Shown: piece by piece, positions 34,280 through 44,554 of the stretch
Layout of the letters: each line of letters opens with the position of its first letter
Numbering within the stretch: the stretch's first letter is position 1
Assembly (NCBI GenBank): GCA_900313015.1
Contig: OMPR01000014.1
Coordinates: forward strand, 62,001 to 126,000
Reading direction: 5' to 3'
Length of the DNA: 64,000 nt
Source of the DNA: Rhodobacteraceae bacterium EL53
Lineage (GTDB): Bacteria > Pseudomonadota > Alphaproteobacteria > Rhodobacterales > Rhodobacteraceae
Position numbers and translations under genes: made by a program
The notes under the pieces: generated by a model
The model's input: the letters and a program-made list of their open reading frames with translations, nothing else
Database searches by the model: none
Told to the model about the DNA's origin: nothing

Positions 34280-37200
34280 GGCTTGCTCGCGCAGTTCCTT
34301 AAAATACACCAGCATCCAGCGCTCGCCCAATGAAAGGGTTTGCTCCAAAGCCGCTAAATCCTCGGTGGGGCCATCAGGAGTTTCCAGCTCAGCAAGGGCT
34401 CGGGCTGTCCGGAAAGTCGGAAACAGAAACAGGAAATCATTGTCCCTGAGCGTGTTGAAACATTCTTCGCTTTTAGCGAACCCCAGTTTGTGCGTGCCTT
34501 CGGCGATTTCCAAGAAACCGGTCAGCATCCGGTCGAAAATTGCCCAAAACGCGAGATCACGTTCAGAGGAAATCTTATGGAGGCGATCTCGGAAATTAGA
34601 TACGGCATCCCAGTCTCGACGCAACGCTGACGGCAAAGCTGCGCCGAACGTAAGCGTGTGGCACATGGTATGGGCCAATCCGGTTTGTTCGGCTGCCAGC
34701 AATGCCGCATCAATGGCGCGGTTCGCCTCGTCTTGCGTGCCGGTAATTGCGCGAATGGCTGAAAAACAGGACATCACGGTAGCGTGGTTGTCCGTGGCCC
34801 CAAAGGGGCGCATCAGATCGGCGTGAATGTCAGCCCTGTAATTGGAAATGAACCGGTCAAGATGCCAAAGAGCGTTGTCAAACTCGCCTCTTAACATGTG
34901 GGTCGTGCCCACCATCCGGTGCAAAAGCATTTGATGCAGGCCGGTGGGTTCTTGGTTCGCAATGTCAGATAAATTCAAGGCAAAGTCGTGCCCGACGTCA
35001 ATGTCACCGTGGGCCAGAATGTCGATCCACCGAAAGAACATTGATGAAAACACACGCTGTTCACCGCCCGTTTGTGTGATTAGCCCGCGGATTCTGTTCA
35101 TGACCGAGATGTCTGCGGAACGGTATCCTTCGGCCCCAATCACAGCGGGATAAAGTGCCAAAAGCGTGTCGGCTTCGAACTGTTTTGTCCAGTTTTTCTG
35201 ATCTTTTGGAATGGATGGGATCAGTGACAATGCACGTCGATAGAGGGCAACCGCTTCGGCGTCCGCTGATTGCAGGGCGGCGTTTCGGCCAGCTTGAACC
35301 CATTGTGTTGCGGCTTCTTGTGGGCGTTGCGCGCGTTCGAGTTGGTTTGCCATTACCGACGGCTCTAAGTCGCGTCCTTGATTTGCGCGCTGTTCCATTG
35401 CGGCAATAACATCGTTGTGCAAAACGATCCGGTCGCGCGACAGGATGGTATCGTAGGCACAATCCAACAGCATCTGATGACGAATGATCAGACAATTTTC
35501 TTGATCTGGCCCAACACCGATTTGCAAATCAGCAAGGCCAGAATCCACCAACTCGTTCAGAGCTGTTTCAATTCTATCGGGGCCAGACCAAAGATCGCGC
35601 AACAGCGGCACCGGGCTTTCGCGTCCACAAACGGCCGCAAGCCGCATCAAGGGCCGTGCAGCTTTCAAGCGGCGAATGCGAGCCTGAAGACTTTGCTGCA
35701 AGCTGGACGGAATGGCCTGCTCTGGTTCGACAGATCCGTCATGCCGATCGGTTTCGCTCAGCTGGGCGCGGATTTCACGGCTGAGCTCTTCGGCAAAGAT
35801 GGGCATGCCTTCGGCTCTTTGTACCAAAGCATCTATGAACTGATCGCCACCGGGAATGTTGCCCAAAAAGTCTTGGACGATTGCATGTGTGTGGTGGTCA
35901 TCCAAGGGAACAAGAACTATGGAGATCGCGTTTTGCACGTTAGAATACTGGCGATCCATTCCGGTATCTCGGGCGCTGATGATCAACATCAACCCGGTTG
36001 GCGAAGATAAGGCGAGCTTGCGCAACACCTCTAACGTGGAGGGGTCCGCCCAATGCAGATCATCGACCCACAGAACACGAGGTTTGGTTTCAAGGCCGGT
36101 GAGATAGTCGACCAGATCAGAAATAACACGGGCCCGGCGTTGATGACGCTCTGCCTGTGGGCTGATTGCGATTTCATCCAAGGCCAACAGAATTTCAGAT
36201 GCTTGGTTCTGTCCTGCTTCTTGATCCTGTGCCAAGAGTTGGCGGAAGGTGTAAAAAGGGATGTGGCTGCCCTGTGGTTGGCACACAATTCGGCGCGCTG
36301 CGCCTTGACCGAGATGATGTTGTTTTAGGAATTCGGAAATCATGCGGGATTTCCCGATGCCGTGTTCACCCGCAACAGTGGTTAGCGCAAAGCCACCATT
36401 TTGAACTTTGATCCATTGCTCAGAAAGCTTCTTGAGCTCATCGTCGTGATTGATAAAGGCGCCATTGCTTGTCATCCAAGGGAGTTGGCGCGATGTGTCG
36501 GGGGCTTTTTGATCCCTGACCTGATACAGGCGGCAAGGGGTTTCGATGCCTTTGAGCAGCCTGAGCCCCAGAGGCCGCAATTCAAACTGATCCCCCAATA
36601 GGGTCGCAGTGGTGTCAGATAACACGACGCTGTTGGAATCCGCTTCGGCCTGAAGTCGCGCTGCCAGATTGACAACCACCCCGTAGGCTCGACCGGAATT
36701 GGAAACCAATTCTGGGTGTTGATCATTCACAACGACGGGGCCGCTGGCGACTCCGATCCGCACGGCAAGTGGTTCACCATCTGGGGTGTGGAGCTTGGTT
36801 ACGGACGAGATAATCGAACAGGCGGATTCAACCCCGCGGGGCGCGGCATCTTCCAACGGGTCTGGGTAACCAAAATAAACCAGAACGCCATCGCCATGAT
36901 ATTGGGCAATGTGCCCGCCATAGGGCGTCACGGCCTGTTCGACCCCCTGATAGAAATCAGACAACAGCTCGCTAAAACGTTCCGCGCCTTGCTCAAAGGC
37001 AAGCCGCGTCGAATTGACAAGATCGCAAAACACAACCGTCAGGTAGAGCCGCTCTCCGATTGGATCTTCGACCTGCGTTTCGGGATCGGATGGGGCAGAG
37101 GCGGCCATGATCTTGCGCCTGTGTCCAAGCGAGGTAACGCCGAGTTCCTTAAGATCCGCATCCGTGAGATGAGGCAGAACATCTGTATCGATGTCTGCCT

Positions 37201-37285
37201 CAATAAACGCGGGTGCGTAGTGCTCCAAATCCAGATCGGCAAGCCAGGCCACAATGCCTGCAGCATTGATCGATCCCGCTCCCAT
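34274..37285 (-). CDS. SAM domain - class III nucleotide cyclase - ATPase - TPR signalling protein
   Basis: This is a 1003-residue multidomain protein: SAM domain at about 8-65 (IVAWLADLDLEHYAPAFIEA), class III cyclase domain at about 80-250, STAND/AAA-type ATPase at about 280-560, and a helical TPR-like tail. Cyclase metal aspartates are in FCDLVNST (D88) and YHGDGVLVYFG (D132), and the transition-state pair N206 and R210 is in VVNLAARL. The ATPase has Walker A GEHGIGKS (306-313) and Walker B VLWVDDLHWADPS. The key residues are present, so it is probably active and makes cAMP (or cGMP). It starts 3 bp after the BBE flavoprotein gene and converges on a Crp-family gene. Confidence 0.9.
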   Translation of the reverse strand: MGAGSINAAGIVAWLADLDLEHYAPAFIEADIDTDVLPHLTDADLKELGVTSLGHRRKIMAASAPSDPETQVEDPIGERLYLTVVFCDLVNSTRLAFEQGAERFSELLSDFYQGVEQAVTPYGGHIAQYHGDGVLVYFGYPDPLEDAAPRGVESACSIISSVTKLHTPDGEPLAVRIGVASGPVVVNDQHPELVSNSGRAYGVVVNLAARLQAEADSNSVVLSDTTATLLGDQFELRPLGLRLLKGIETPCRLYQVRDQKAPDTSRQLPWMTSNGAFINHDDELKKLSEQWIKVQNGGFALTTVAGEHGIGKSRMISEFLKQHHLGQGAARRIVCQPQGSHIPFYTFRQLLAQDQEAGQNQASEILLALDEIAISPQAERHQRRARVISDLVDYLTGLETKPRVLWVDDLHWADPSTLEVLRKLALSSPTGLMLIISARDTGMDRQYSNVQNAISIVLVPLDDHHTHAIVQDFLGNIPGGDQFIDALVQRAEGMPIFAEELSREIRAQLSETDRHDGSVEPEQAIPSSLQQSLQARIRRLKAARPLMRLAAVCGRESPVPLLRDLWSGPDRIETALNELVDSGLADLQIGVGPDQENCLIIRHQMLLDCAYDTILSRDRIVLHNDVIAAMEQRANQGRDLEPSVMANQLERAQRPQEAATQWVQAGRNAALQSADAEAVALYRRALSLIPSIPKDQKNWTKQFEADTLLALYPAVIGAEGYRSADISVMNRIRGLITQTGGEQRVFSSMFFRWIDILAHGDIDVGHDFALNLSDIANQEPTGLHQMLLHRMVGTTHMLRGEFDNALWHLDRFISNYRADIHADLMRPFGATDNHATVMSCFSAIRAITGTQDEANRAIDAALLAAEQTGLAHTMCHTLTFGAALPSALRRDWDAVSNFRDRLHKISSERDLAFWAIFDRMLTGFLEIAEGTHKLGFAKSEECFNTLRDNDFLFLFPTFRTARALAELETPDGPTEDLAALEQTLSLGERWMLVYFKELREQAL

Positions 37286-37288
37286 GGA

Positions 37289-38860
37289 TCAGGACCGATG
37301 GGCGTGTTGAATGGGTTTATCCAATCCATAGACACCCATGTCTTCGTCCAGACGATCAGTTGGGGCAATGCTTTGGGGATAGCGGAACAGGTTCAACGGA
37401 TCATATTTGGATTTGATGAACCGCAAAACGGGATAATAGCTACCCCAGTAGTTTTCGCCAAAATCAGGATTATCCGGTGAAGGATAGTTTTGATAGACAC
37501 GCCCACCCCAGTAGGGGGCAATGGTATCTGCCCAGCCTTGGGAAAACGCCAACATCTGGTTTTTGTCTGCCTCCGTTGCCCAGAAGACATCAAAGAAGAT
37601 ATCGCAGTACACATCGCGATGGATAAATGCGTTTGTGCGTTCTGGTGTGGCAATCGCCCCGCCGTAAATTTCCATCGCAGCGATTGCCGTCTGGTTTGGT
37701 GTGCTGACGTAATACTGCACCAGCTTAAGCCAGTCGTCCGCCGTGAGCAGCTGATCCAAGTATCTGCTCAGCTTGGCTTCGCGCGGAGGGAAGGGGAAAT
37801 TCTTGGGGAATTCAGGGATCTCATAGGGTTTGCTTAACAGGGCTTCGTTCAAAGCCTCATAGGGCATCGGGTCATAAACTGTTTGCAGGACCGCACCGGG
37901 CTGATCCAACACTGGTTGAATGACGCTGCGCATGTCTTCGGTCGATCCGTTGTACATGCCACGCATCAACAACATCGGCACTTTGGCTGTCCCCTCTGCG
38001 CCTTGATAGGCCCAGATCATCTGGTAGCCCAACTGATCAGGGGCGCCAGTGCGCATGAAATTGGCTTGCAACCATGCCAAAGCATTGGCCGTTTGGGTTT
38101 CACCTTCTGCGCCGGCCATGGACCAGCAGATCGAAAACCCAGCAAAGCTGTTGAGCGGATAGATCTTGTATTTGACCGCTAGCAAAACGCCAAAGTTGCT
38201 GCCGGTGCCGCCCCGAACCGCCCAGTAAAGGTCGGTGTTCCATTCCGAATCTGCGTAAACGATGCGCCCGTCTGACAGCATGACGCGCACGGCTTCTACC
38301 TGGTCACAGTTCATGCCAAAAATACGAGCGGTGAACCCGTACCCGCCACCCTGCATGTACCCACCAACACAGACTGTGGGGCAGGCGCCGCCGGGTGTGT
38401 GGTATCCATAAGCCTGCAAGTGTTTGTTGAATTTCCCAAACGTTGTCCCCGGACCAACCCAAGCACATTCCGATTCGGGATAAATGCCAACATCGTTCAG
38501 TTCGCTGACATCAATCAGGAACCCACTTTGCGATGAAAATCCAGCTGTGCTGTGACCGCCGGACCGAACAACCACGGGCAAATCAAGCGCTCGGGACACA
38601 TTCAGACATTCGGCAACGTCGGCAGGGCTGACGCAGTAGACAATCGCTTGGGGGTAGGCGGAAAAGCGAGGATTAAAGACCATACGGTCAGTATTGTAAT
38701 CCGGATCCCCCGGAAGCACGACTTTGCCGGCAATCTTGGATTGCAACTCACGGGCGTATTTTTGTGGGATGGCTTGCGGCGTGCCATCTTGTTCTACACG
38801 CTTGTCCCAAATCGCAAATCTCTCTTCGCGGCGCGCCGCGGTCTCATCATACCAAATCAA
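37289..38860 (-). CDS. FAD-linked oxidoreductase, berberine-bridge-enzyme (BBE) type
   Basis: This 523-residue flavoprotein has a PCMH FAD-binding domain (about 70-245) and a C-terminal BBE domain (ending NLFRYPQSIAP). Both covalent FAD attachment residues are in place: H103 in RSGGHSTAG and C160 in GGACPTVCVGGYM, so bicovalent FAD is likely. No signal peptide is seen. Family members oxidise sugars, alkaloids or other alcohols; the substrate here is unknown. It is 3 bp upstream of the SAM-cyclase gene, in one operon. A GTAACGTTAC palindrome lies about 100 bp upstream. Confidence 0.87.
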   Translation of the reverse strand: MIWYDETAARREERFAIWDKRVEQDGTPQAIPQKYARELQSKIAGKVVLPGDPDYNTDRMVFNPRFSAYPQAIVYCVSPADVAECLNVSRALDLPVVVRSGGHSTAGFSSQSGFLIDVSELNDVGIYPESECAWVGPGTTFGKFNKHLQAYGYHTPGGACPTVCVGGYMQGGGYGFTARIFGMNCDQVEAVRVMLSDGRIVYADSEWNTDLYWAVRGGTGSNFGVLLAVKYKIYPLNSFAGFSICWSMAGAEGETQTANALAWLQANFMRTGAPDQLGYQMIWAYQGAEGTAKVPMLLMRGMYNGSTEDMRSVIQPVLDQPGAVLQTVYDPMPYEALNEALLSKPYEIPEFPKNFPFPPREAKLSRYLDQLLTADDWLKLVQYYVSTPNQTAIAAMEIYGGAIATPERTNAFIHRDVYCDIFFDVFWATEADKNQMLAFSQGWADTIAPYWGGRVYQNYPSPDNPDFGENYWGSYYPVLRFIKSKYDPLNLFRYPQSIAPTDRLDEDMGVYGLDKPIQHAHRS

Positions 38861-38962
38861 AACAATACCCCTTAAACAATTTTCAATTCATCCTAAAGGC
38901 GGTGGCCGCCAAGAAGCAATTTGGGATTTGTTATAGAAGCAATAAAAATGCTTTGAATTGGG

Positions 38963-38972
38963 GTAACGTTAC
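38963..38972. promoter_or_regulatory. GTAACGTTAC palindrome upstream of the BBE-cyclase unit
   Basis: A perfect 10-bp palindrome with a central CG, the form favoured by LacI-type repressors, lies between the BBE gene start and the nqrM stop. No LacI-family gene is in the window, so the binder is unidentified. Confidence 0.35.
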
Positions 38973-38996
38973 GGAGAGGCTTGGTCTTTTTTGCGT

Positions 38997-39239
38997 TCAG
39001 CTTGTCTGATCGGCATTCATCTGTTCGACAATTTGACGCGCGCGACGGCATTGCAGCTTGTCACGAAGGGGGCTGTCCGGGTCAACGTCTTTGGAGCAGA
39101 CCACGCATTTGTCCGCGCCGGAAATCGCATTCAACCCACCGCAGCTGCCTTTGATGGTTTTTCCCATCAGCATGACGCCAAGGGACATGCCAATCATGAC
39201 GAGGGCCAAAATAAAGAAGGCCAGAAAGAAAGTTGCCAT
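38997..39239 (-). CDS. nqrM: Na+-NQR maturation factor NqrM
   Basis: This 80-residue protein has one N-terminal membrane helix (FFLAFFILALVMIGMSLGV) and a cysteine-rich tail: GSCGGLN, then CVVC, then LQCRR. These four cysteines fit the DUF539/NqrM family, which delivers iron to the NqrD-NqrE site during assembly of Na+-NQR. It is the last gene of the minus-strand group orf71-apbE-nqrM, 27 bp after apbE. Confidence 0.92.
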   Translation of the reverse strand: MATFFLAFFILALVMIGMSLGVMLMGKTIKGSCGGLNAISGADKCVVCSKDVDPDSPLRDKLQCRRARQIVEQMNADQTS

Positions 39240-39266
39240 ATCGCGGTCTCGCTTTGATCTCGTGAC

Positions 39267-40289
39267 TTATTCACCGAGCAGTTTGGTGAACGCACTGCTC
39301 TGCGCTGTGGTATAGGATTCGGACCCGGTTTGCCCATCCCTAGAGATGAAGAACACGGCAAGTTCATTGGCTTCGGCCACTTTCAGCCCATTTTCCTGCC
39401 CCAGAACCAGCATTGCGGTTGCCCATGCGTCTGCCATCATTGCGTTATCGGTCACAACTGTGACCGAAGTGGTGCGATGGGTGATGGGGCGTCCGGTGGT
39501 CGGGTCGATAATATGGGAATAGCGTATGCCATCCTGTTCAAAGAAGTTCCGATAGTCCCCCGACGTCGCGAGGCCAAAATCGCTGACCGGTACGATCAGT
39601 TGCACGGTTTGGGCGGCTGCGTCAGGCTTTTCGATGCCGATACGCCAATCTTCGCCTTTATCGTTTTGGCCTTTGGTCACCAGATCGCCGCCGATTTCGA
39701 CCATATAGTTTTCGACACCAAAACCGGCCAAGGTTTCAGCCACGGCATCCACGCCATACCCCTTGGCGATGGCGGATAGGTTAATACCTACCCCTGCCGC
39801 AGATTTGCCGAGCGTGCCTTTATCTGTGTCCAATGTCAGCAGTTTGGATTGGCTTACGGCGGTCAGCGCAGCGTTGATATCGGCATCTGACGGAATCGGG
39901 TCTTCGGGTTTGCGGGGGCCAAAACCCCAGAGTTCGATAAGCGGGCCGAGGGTGACGTCGAACTTGCCACCGCTTTGATCATGCACCGTGTTTGCCGCGG
40001 TCATCACAGTTACAAATTCCGCCGAAACGGCAGTTGGATCTGTGTTGGGGGATGCGGAAAACGTCGACACTTCGGATTTAGGATCCCAGTTGGACATCTT
40101 CGCGTTCACACCGGCAAGCGATGTTTCGACCGCTGCGGCGATCTCGTCATCCGCAAGATCCACGCCGATTGCTGTGATGTTATAGGTGGTGCCCATCGTC
40201 TTGCCCGATAGGCGCAGCACTTCGGGGTCTTCATCGAAAAGGCAGCCTGACATGAACAGGGGCAGGGCCAGCAGCAACCATTTTGGCAT
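39267..40289 (-). CDS. apbE: FAD:protein FMN transferase, lipoprotein
   Basis: This enzyme of about 340 residues attaches FMN from FAD to a threonine hydroxyl of target proteins, here NqrB and NqrC. The start is the ATG at 40289 (MPKWLLLALPLFMSGC), which has GGAGAT upstream and yields a lipoprotein signal with a lipobox cysteine; an upstream start would bury that signal. Conserved blocks are GKTMGTTYNITA, INLSAIAKGYGVDAVAE, VEIGGDLVTKG and DAWATAMLVLG. It is located between orf71 and nqrM. Confidence 0.95.
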   Translation of the reverse strand: MPKWLLLALPLFMSGCLFDEDPEVLRLSGKTMGTTYNITAIGVDLADDEIAAAVETSLAGVNAKMSNWDPKSEVSTFSASPNTDPTAVSAEFVTVMTAANTVHDQSGGKFDVTLGPLIELWGFGPRKPEDPIPSDADINAALTAVSQSKLLTLDTDKGTLGKSAAGVGINLSAIAKGYGVDAVAETLAGFGVENYMVEIGGDLVTKGQNDKGEDWRIGIEKPDAAAQTVQLIVPVSDFGLATSGDYRNFFEQDGIRYSHIIDPTTGRPITHRTTSVTVVTDNAMMADAWATAMLVLGQENGLKVAEANELAVFFISRDGQTGSESYTTAQSSAFTKLLGE

Positions 40290-40356
40290 CGGTTGGATCT
40301 CCGGATTTAGGCGTTGCTGGCGTATGCCACCGCAGGCGGTCAAAGTCAATTTGACG

Positions 40357-40545
40357 TCAGTATTTCAACGGCAGAAACGCTAGTGCCATAAGGCCGATTG
40401 CGGCAGGCAGGCCATAGGCCCAAGCCCGCAGCCGGGTGTTGGGCTTTTCCGATTTCCAATTCTGCCGATAGAGATGCCCGCTAACCACGACAATGAACAG
40501 GATAATCGAGCCACTGAGCGGGGTCAGATACAGGTCTTGGAACAT
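40357..40545 (-). CDS. Small two-helix membrane protein of the Nqr locus (orf71)
   Basis: This protein of about 62 residues is read from the ATG at 40545 (MFQDLYLTPLSGS); an ATG at 40572 would make it 71. Two hydrophobic segments (SGSIILFIVVVSGHLY and YGLPAAIGLMALAFLPL) flank a basic loop (RQNWKSEKPNTRLRAW). I recognise no family. It lies 68 bp ahead of apbE on the same strand and is divergent from the CBS gene, so it may be co-expressed with apbE and nqrM and could be an assembly or accessory subunit. That role is only inferred from position. Confidence 0.65.
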   Translation of the reverse strand: MFQDLYLTPLSGSIILFIVVVSGHLYRQNWKSEKPNTRLRAWAYGLPAAIGLMALAFLPLKY

Positions 40546-40666
40546 GTTGTTTTCCTTGCTGAACAGTCCCACGAACGGGTTTTCAAAATTGAGGTCTATG
40601 CGGATCGAAAACCGGCGTTAAGATGAGGGTATATCTGCATTTCAACGAAACGGAGGAGATCTGCGA

Positions 40667-41191
40667 ATGGCACCCACCTCATACCAAGCTCCAACACGGG
40701 GCGACAAGGCGGAACGCACCACTTACAGTCAATCGGTAGAGTCAAACATGTCTCATACCTTAACCAAGGTGTCCAAGCTACTGGAGGGGAAAGGCGATGC
40801 TATATTTTCGGTGAATGTCGGAGATACCATTGCTGATGTTGTTGGCGTTCTTAAGGATAAACGCATCGGTGCGGTTGTTGTTACCGAAGCAGGCGGCGTG
40901 ATGCAGGGCATTCTTTCAGAGCGCGACATTGTGCGCCGCATGGCCGATACGCCGGGACAGACCTTGCCGCAGTCGGTCGAAGATCTGATGACCAAGGATG
41001 TTGTGACCTGCACGCCGGATGACACGCTGACGGATGTTTTGAAACGCATGACCGAAGGACGGTTCCGGCACATGCCTGTTTTGTCCGAGGGACGTTTGTG
41101 CGGAATGATTACCATCGGTGATGTTGTGAACTTCCGCCTGAAAGAACTGGAATACGAAGCCCTGCGCATGAAGCAGATGATCGTCGGCTAA
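40667..41191 (+). CDS. Tandem CBS-domain protein
   Basis: This 174-residue protein has two CBS motifs at about residues 45-100 and 105-165 (IGAVVVTEAGGVMQGILSERDIVRRM, then RHMPVLSEGRLCGMITIGDVV). CBS pairs usually sense adenine nucleotides or NAD(P)H-related ligands. The ATG at 40667 is chosen because GGAGGAG lies 7-13 bases upstream; an internal ATG at 40748 lacks a good site. It lies on the plus strand between nqrF and orf71, splitting the Nqr locus, and ends in a strong bidirectional terminator. Partner and ligand are unknown. Confidence 0.88.
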   Translation: MAPTSYQAPTRGDKAERTTYSQSVESNMSHTLTKVSKLLEGKGDAIFSVNVGDTIADVVGVLKDKRIGAVVVTEAGGVMQGILSERDIVRRMADTPGQTLPQSVEDLMTKDVVTCTPDDTLTDVLKRMTEGRFRHMPVLSEGRLCGMITIGDVVNFRLKELEYEALRMKQMIVG

Positions 41192-41217
41192 ACGGTCGTT
41201 ATTTGATCCACCAAATG

Positions 41218-41248
41218 AAAACCGGCGCTCTGAGGCGCCGGTTTTATT
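41218..41248. terminator. Bidirectional terminator between the CBS gene and nqrF
   Basis: AAAACCGGCGC and GCGCCGGTTTT form an 11-bp stem around TCTGAG, with T-rich sequence following on the plus strand (TTTTATTTATTTA) and a T-run created by the AAAA arm on the minus strand. Confidence 0.88.
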
Positions 41249-41251
41249 TAT

Positions 41252-42472
41252 TTATCCACCAAAGTCATCGAGCATGATGTCTTCGCGATCTACCCCAAGG
41301 TCGACCAGCATGTTGATCACAGATTGGTTCATGATGGGCGGACCACACATGTAGAATTCACAATCTTCTGGGGCCGGGTGATTCTTTAGGAACTCTTCGA
41401 ACAGAACGTTGTGAATGAAGCCGGTGTAGCCATCCCAATCATCGTCGGGCTGCGGATCAGACAGGGCAACGTGCCAGTCAAAGTTGGCGTTCTCGGCTGC
41501 CAGAGTGTCAAAGTCTTCGACAAAGAACATCTCTTTCTTGGACCGGGCGCCATACCAGAAGCTGATCTTACGATCAGAGTTCAAGCGCTTGAGCTGGTCA
41601 AAAATGTGGCTGCGCATTGGCGCCATACCGGCACCACCGCCGACAAACACCATCTCTTTTTGGGTGTCGCGGGCAAAGAATTCGCCGAACGGACCCGAGA
41701 TGGTCACCTTGTCACCTGGTTTCAGGTTAAAGATGTACGACGACATCTGACCCGCTGGAATTCCAGAGGAGCCGGGAGGAGGCGATGCAACCCGAACGTT
41801 CAGCATAATCATACCGCGTTCGTCTGGATAATTCGCCATCGAATAGGCGCGCTCGATCGGTTCTGGAACAACGCTTTCGTACTGCCAGAGATTGAAGTGA
41901 TCCCAATCGCCGCGATACTCTTCTTCCACATCGAAATCAGTGTATTTCAGAGCATGTGCCGGGGCTTCGATCTGGATGTAGCCACCGGCGCGGAAATTCA
42001 CATCTTCGCCTTCGGGCAAGTCCAATGTCAGGGCCTTGATAAAGGTTGCAACGTTTTCGTTTGAGCGAACGGTGCATTCCCATTTCTTGACGCCAAAGAC
42101 CTCTTCTGGGACTTCGATGTTCATGTCCTGTTTGACGGCAACCTGACAAGACAGGCGATCGCCGCAAGACGCTTCACGTTTGGTGATGTGGCTTTCTTCA
42201 GTCGGCAGGATCGACCCGCCACCCGAATGCACTTTGACCCGACATTGGGCGCATGTGCCGCCACCACCGCAAGCGGAAGGAACGAACAGTTTTTCAGCCG
42301 CCAGCGTTTGCAGCAATTTGCCACCTGCTGGAACGGTAATTTCTTTTTCGCCGTTGATGGTGATTGTCACGTCACCGGTCGAAACCAGACGCGAACGGGC
42401 CATCAGAATGATGCTGACAAGTCCAAGAACGATCAGAGTGAAAAGGATAACACCAAGTGTAAAGGTTTCCAT
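41252..42472 (-). CDS. nqrF: Na+-NQR subunit F (NADH dehydrogenase, 2Fe-2S and FAD)
   Basis: This 406-residue subunit takes electrons from NADH. It has one N-terminal membrane helix, a 2Fe-2S ferredoxin domain with C68, C74, C77 and C109 ([11 protein letters not shown] and RLSCQ), and an FAD/NADH reductase domain ([29 protein letters not shown]). It is the last gene of the nqrABCDEF row, 14 bp after nqrE, and runs into the bidirectional terminator. Confidence 0.97.
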   Translation of the reverse strand: METFTLGVILFTLIVLGLVSIILMARSRLVSTGDVTITINGEKEITVPAGGKLLQTLAAEKLFVPSACGGGGTCAQCRVKVHSGGGSILPTEESHITKREASCGDRLSCQVAVKQDMNIEVPEEVFGVKKWECTVRSNENVATFIKALTLDLPEGEDVNFRAGGYIQIEAPAHALKYTDFDVEEEYRGDWDHFNLWQYESVVPEPIERAYSMANYPDERGMIMLNVRVASPPPGSSGIPAGQMSSYIFNLKPGDKVTISGPFGEFFARDTQKEMVFVGGGAGMAPMRSHIFDQLKRLNSDRKISFWYGARSKKEMFFVEDFDTLAAENANFDWHVALSDPQPDDDWDGYTGFIHNVLFEEFLKNHPAPEDCEFYMCGPPIMNQSVINMLVDLGVDREDIMLDDFGG

Positions 42473-42486
42473 GTTCTAGCGCCCCC

Positions 42487-43094
42487 TTACAGTTTCACGC
42501 CGCTGAAAGACATGAAGGCCATCGCCATCAGTCCTGCAGTGATGAAGGTGATGCCAAGACCCTGAAGGCCGTCCGGCACATCCGAATACTTCAGCTTTTC
42601 ACGAACACCCGCCATGGCGGTGATCGCCAGTGCCCAACCAAAGCCGGAAGACAGGCCATATGTGGTTGCTTCGGCAAAGTTGTAATCACGTTCCACCATG
42701 AACAGCGAGCCACCCAAGATGGCGCAGTTCACTGTGATCAGCGGCAGGAAAATCCCCAGCGCGTTGTAGAGCGGTGGAAAGAACTTATCGAGGATCATCT
42801 CGAGGATCTGAACCATCGCAGCGATCACACCGATGTAGGAAATCAAACCAAGAAAGGTCAGATCCACATCCGGGAAACCAGCCCAGGCCAGCGCACCCGG
42901 TTTCAGCAGATACGTGAGCAGCAGGTTGTTGGCAGGGACGGTGATGGCCTGAACGACCATGACCGAAATACCCAGACCCAACGCGGTGCCGATCTTTTTC
43001 GAGACCGCGATAAAGGTACACATGCCTAGAAAGAACGACAGTGCCAGGTTTTCAACAAAGATGGCCTTTACGGCCAGCGCGATAAGCCCTTCCA

Positions 43095-43095
<1 letters not shown>
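42487..43095 (-). CDS. nqrE: Na+-NQR subunit E
   Basis: This 202-residue membrane subunit of about six helices pairs with NqrD to hold an iron site in the membrane. [16 protein letters not shown] and [11 protein letters not shown], with the cysteines characteristic of the NqrDE/RnfAE family, are visible. It shares one base with the nqrD stop and precedes nqrF by 14 bp. As part of NQR it exports Na+ while reducing ubiquinone. Confidence 0.95.
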
Positions 43096-43747
<652 letters not shown>

Positions 43748-43748
<1 letters not shown>

Positions 43749-44554
43749 CAGATCTCTCCTGCTTTAAGCTTGGCCAGGAAGGGTGCGTAACCTTGATCAC
43801 CCATCCAGAAATTCACCAGATTGTTGACGCCCACGGTGGTCAGCGTGGCACCGGCCAGCGCGTCGATGTAATAGTCGGCACCGGCCGCGGGCTGCGATTT
43901 GGCCACGGTGATCTGGAGATCGCCGTTATCATCCCGCAGTTTCTTGCCGCTCCAAAGTGTTTTCCAGCGCGGATTGTCCACCTCGGCACCCAGGCCGGGG
44001 GTTTCGCCATGCTGATAGAACTGCAGGCCGTAGATGTCGTTGCCGTTCTCTTCCAGAGCGATAAAGCCATAGAGCGTGGACCAGAGACCATAGCCGTGGA
44101 TTGGCAGGATTACCTTGTCGATTGCACCGGCATCATCCTTAAGCAGGTAAACCACGCGATAGTTTGCCTTGCGACCAATGCCCGCCGGGTCATCCGTCAG
44201 GGCGACGCTCAACTCGGGGTCCGAGGCAGCGGCGATATCGTCAAACGTGGTGGCGTCGAACTGGTCGGTAAAGCTGCCGGTTTGCAGATCCAGTACCTGC
44301 GGTTCGAACGAGGCGAATGCGTCTGCAACGTTCATCCCGGGTTCATAAACGCCGGAGACTTGCAAAACGTTCAGCTGTTTGTCGCGCAGTTTGTTGGCCT
44401 CTTGCACCGGGCGCAGGCTTACGGCTGCGACCGACACGATCATTGAGGCGAACAGGCACAATGTAACAGCCACAAACAGGGTCTTTGGAACCGAGTCAGG
44501 CGACAGGGCCAGAAAGCGACCGATAGGGCCTTTGGGGGTTTGCGTATCAGACAT
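43748..44554 (-). CDS. nqrC: Na+-NQR subunit C (covalent FMN)
   Basis: This 268-residue subunit has one N-terminal membrane helix and a periplasmic FMN domain. The flavinylation motif is [10 protein letters not shown], with the acceptor threonine at about residue 237. The usual motif is DxxSGAT; here the serine is alanine, which is tolerated in some homologues. ApbE encoded about 3.5 kb away is the likely flavin transferase. It overlaps nqrB by 8 bp and shares one base with nqrD. Confidence 0.95.

Noticed and set aside
36832-36841. CCCCGCGGGG core inside the cyclase gene as a further parS-like site
   Set aside because: It lacks the flanking GT/AC bases on both sides and lies about 20 kb from the cluster; expected by chance in GC-rich coding DNA.
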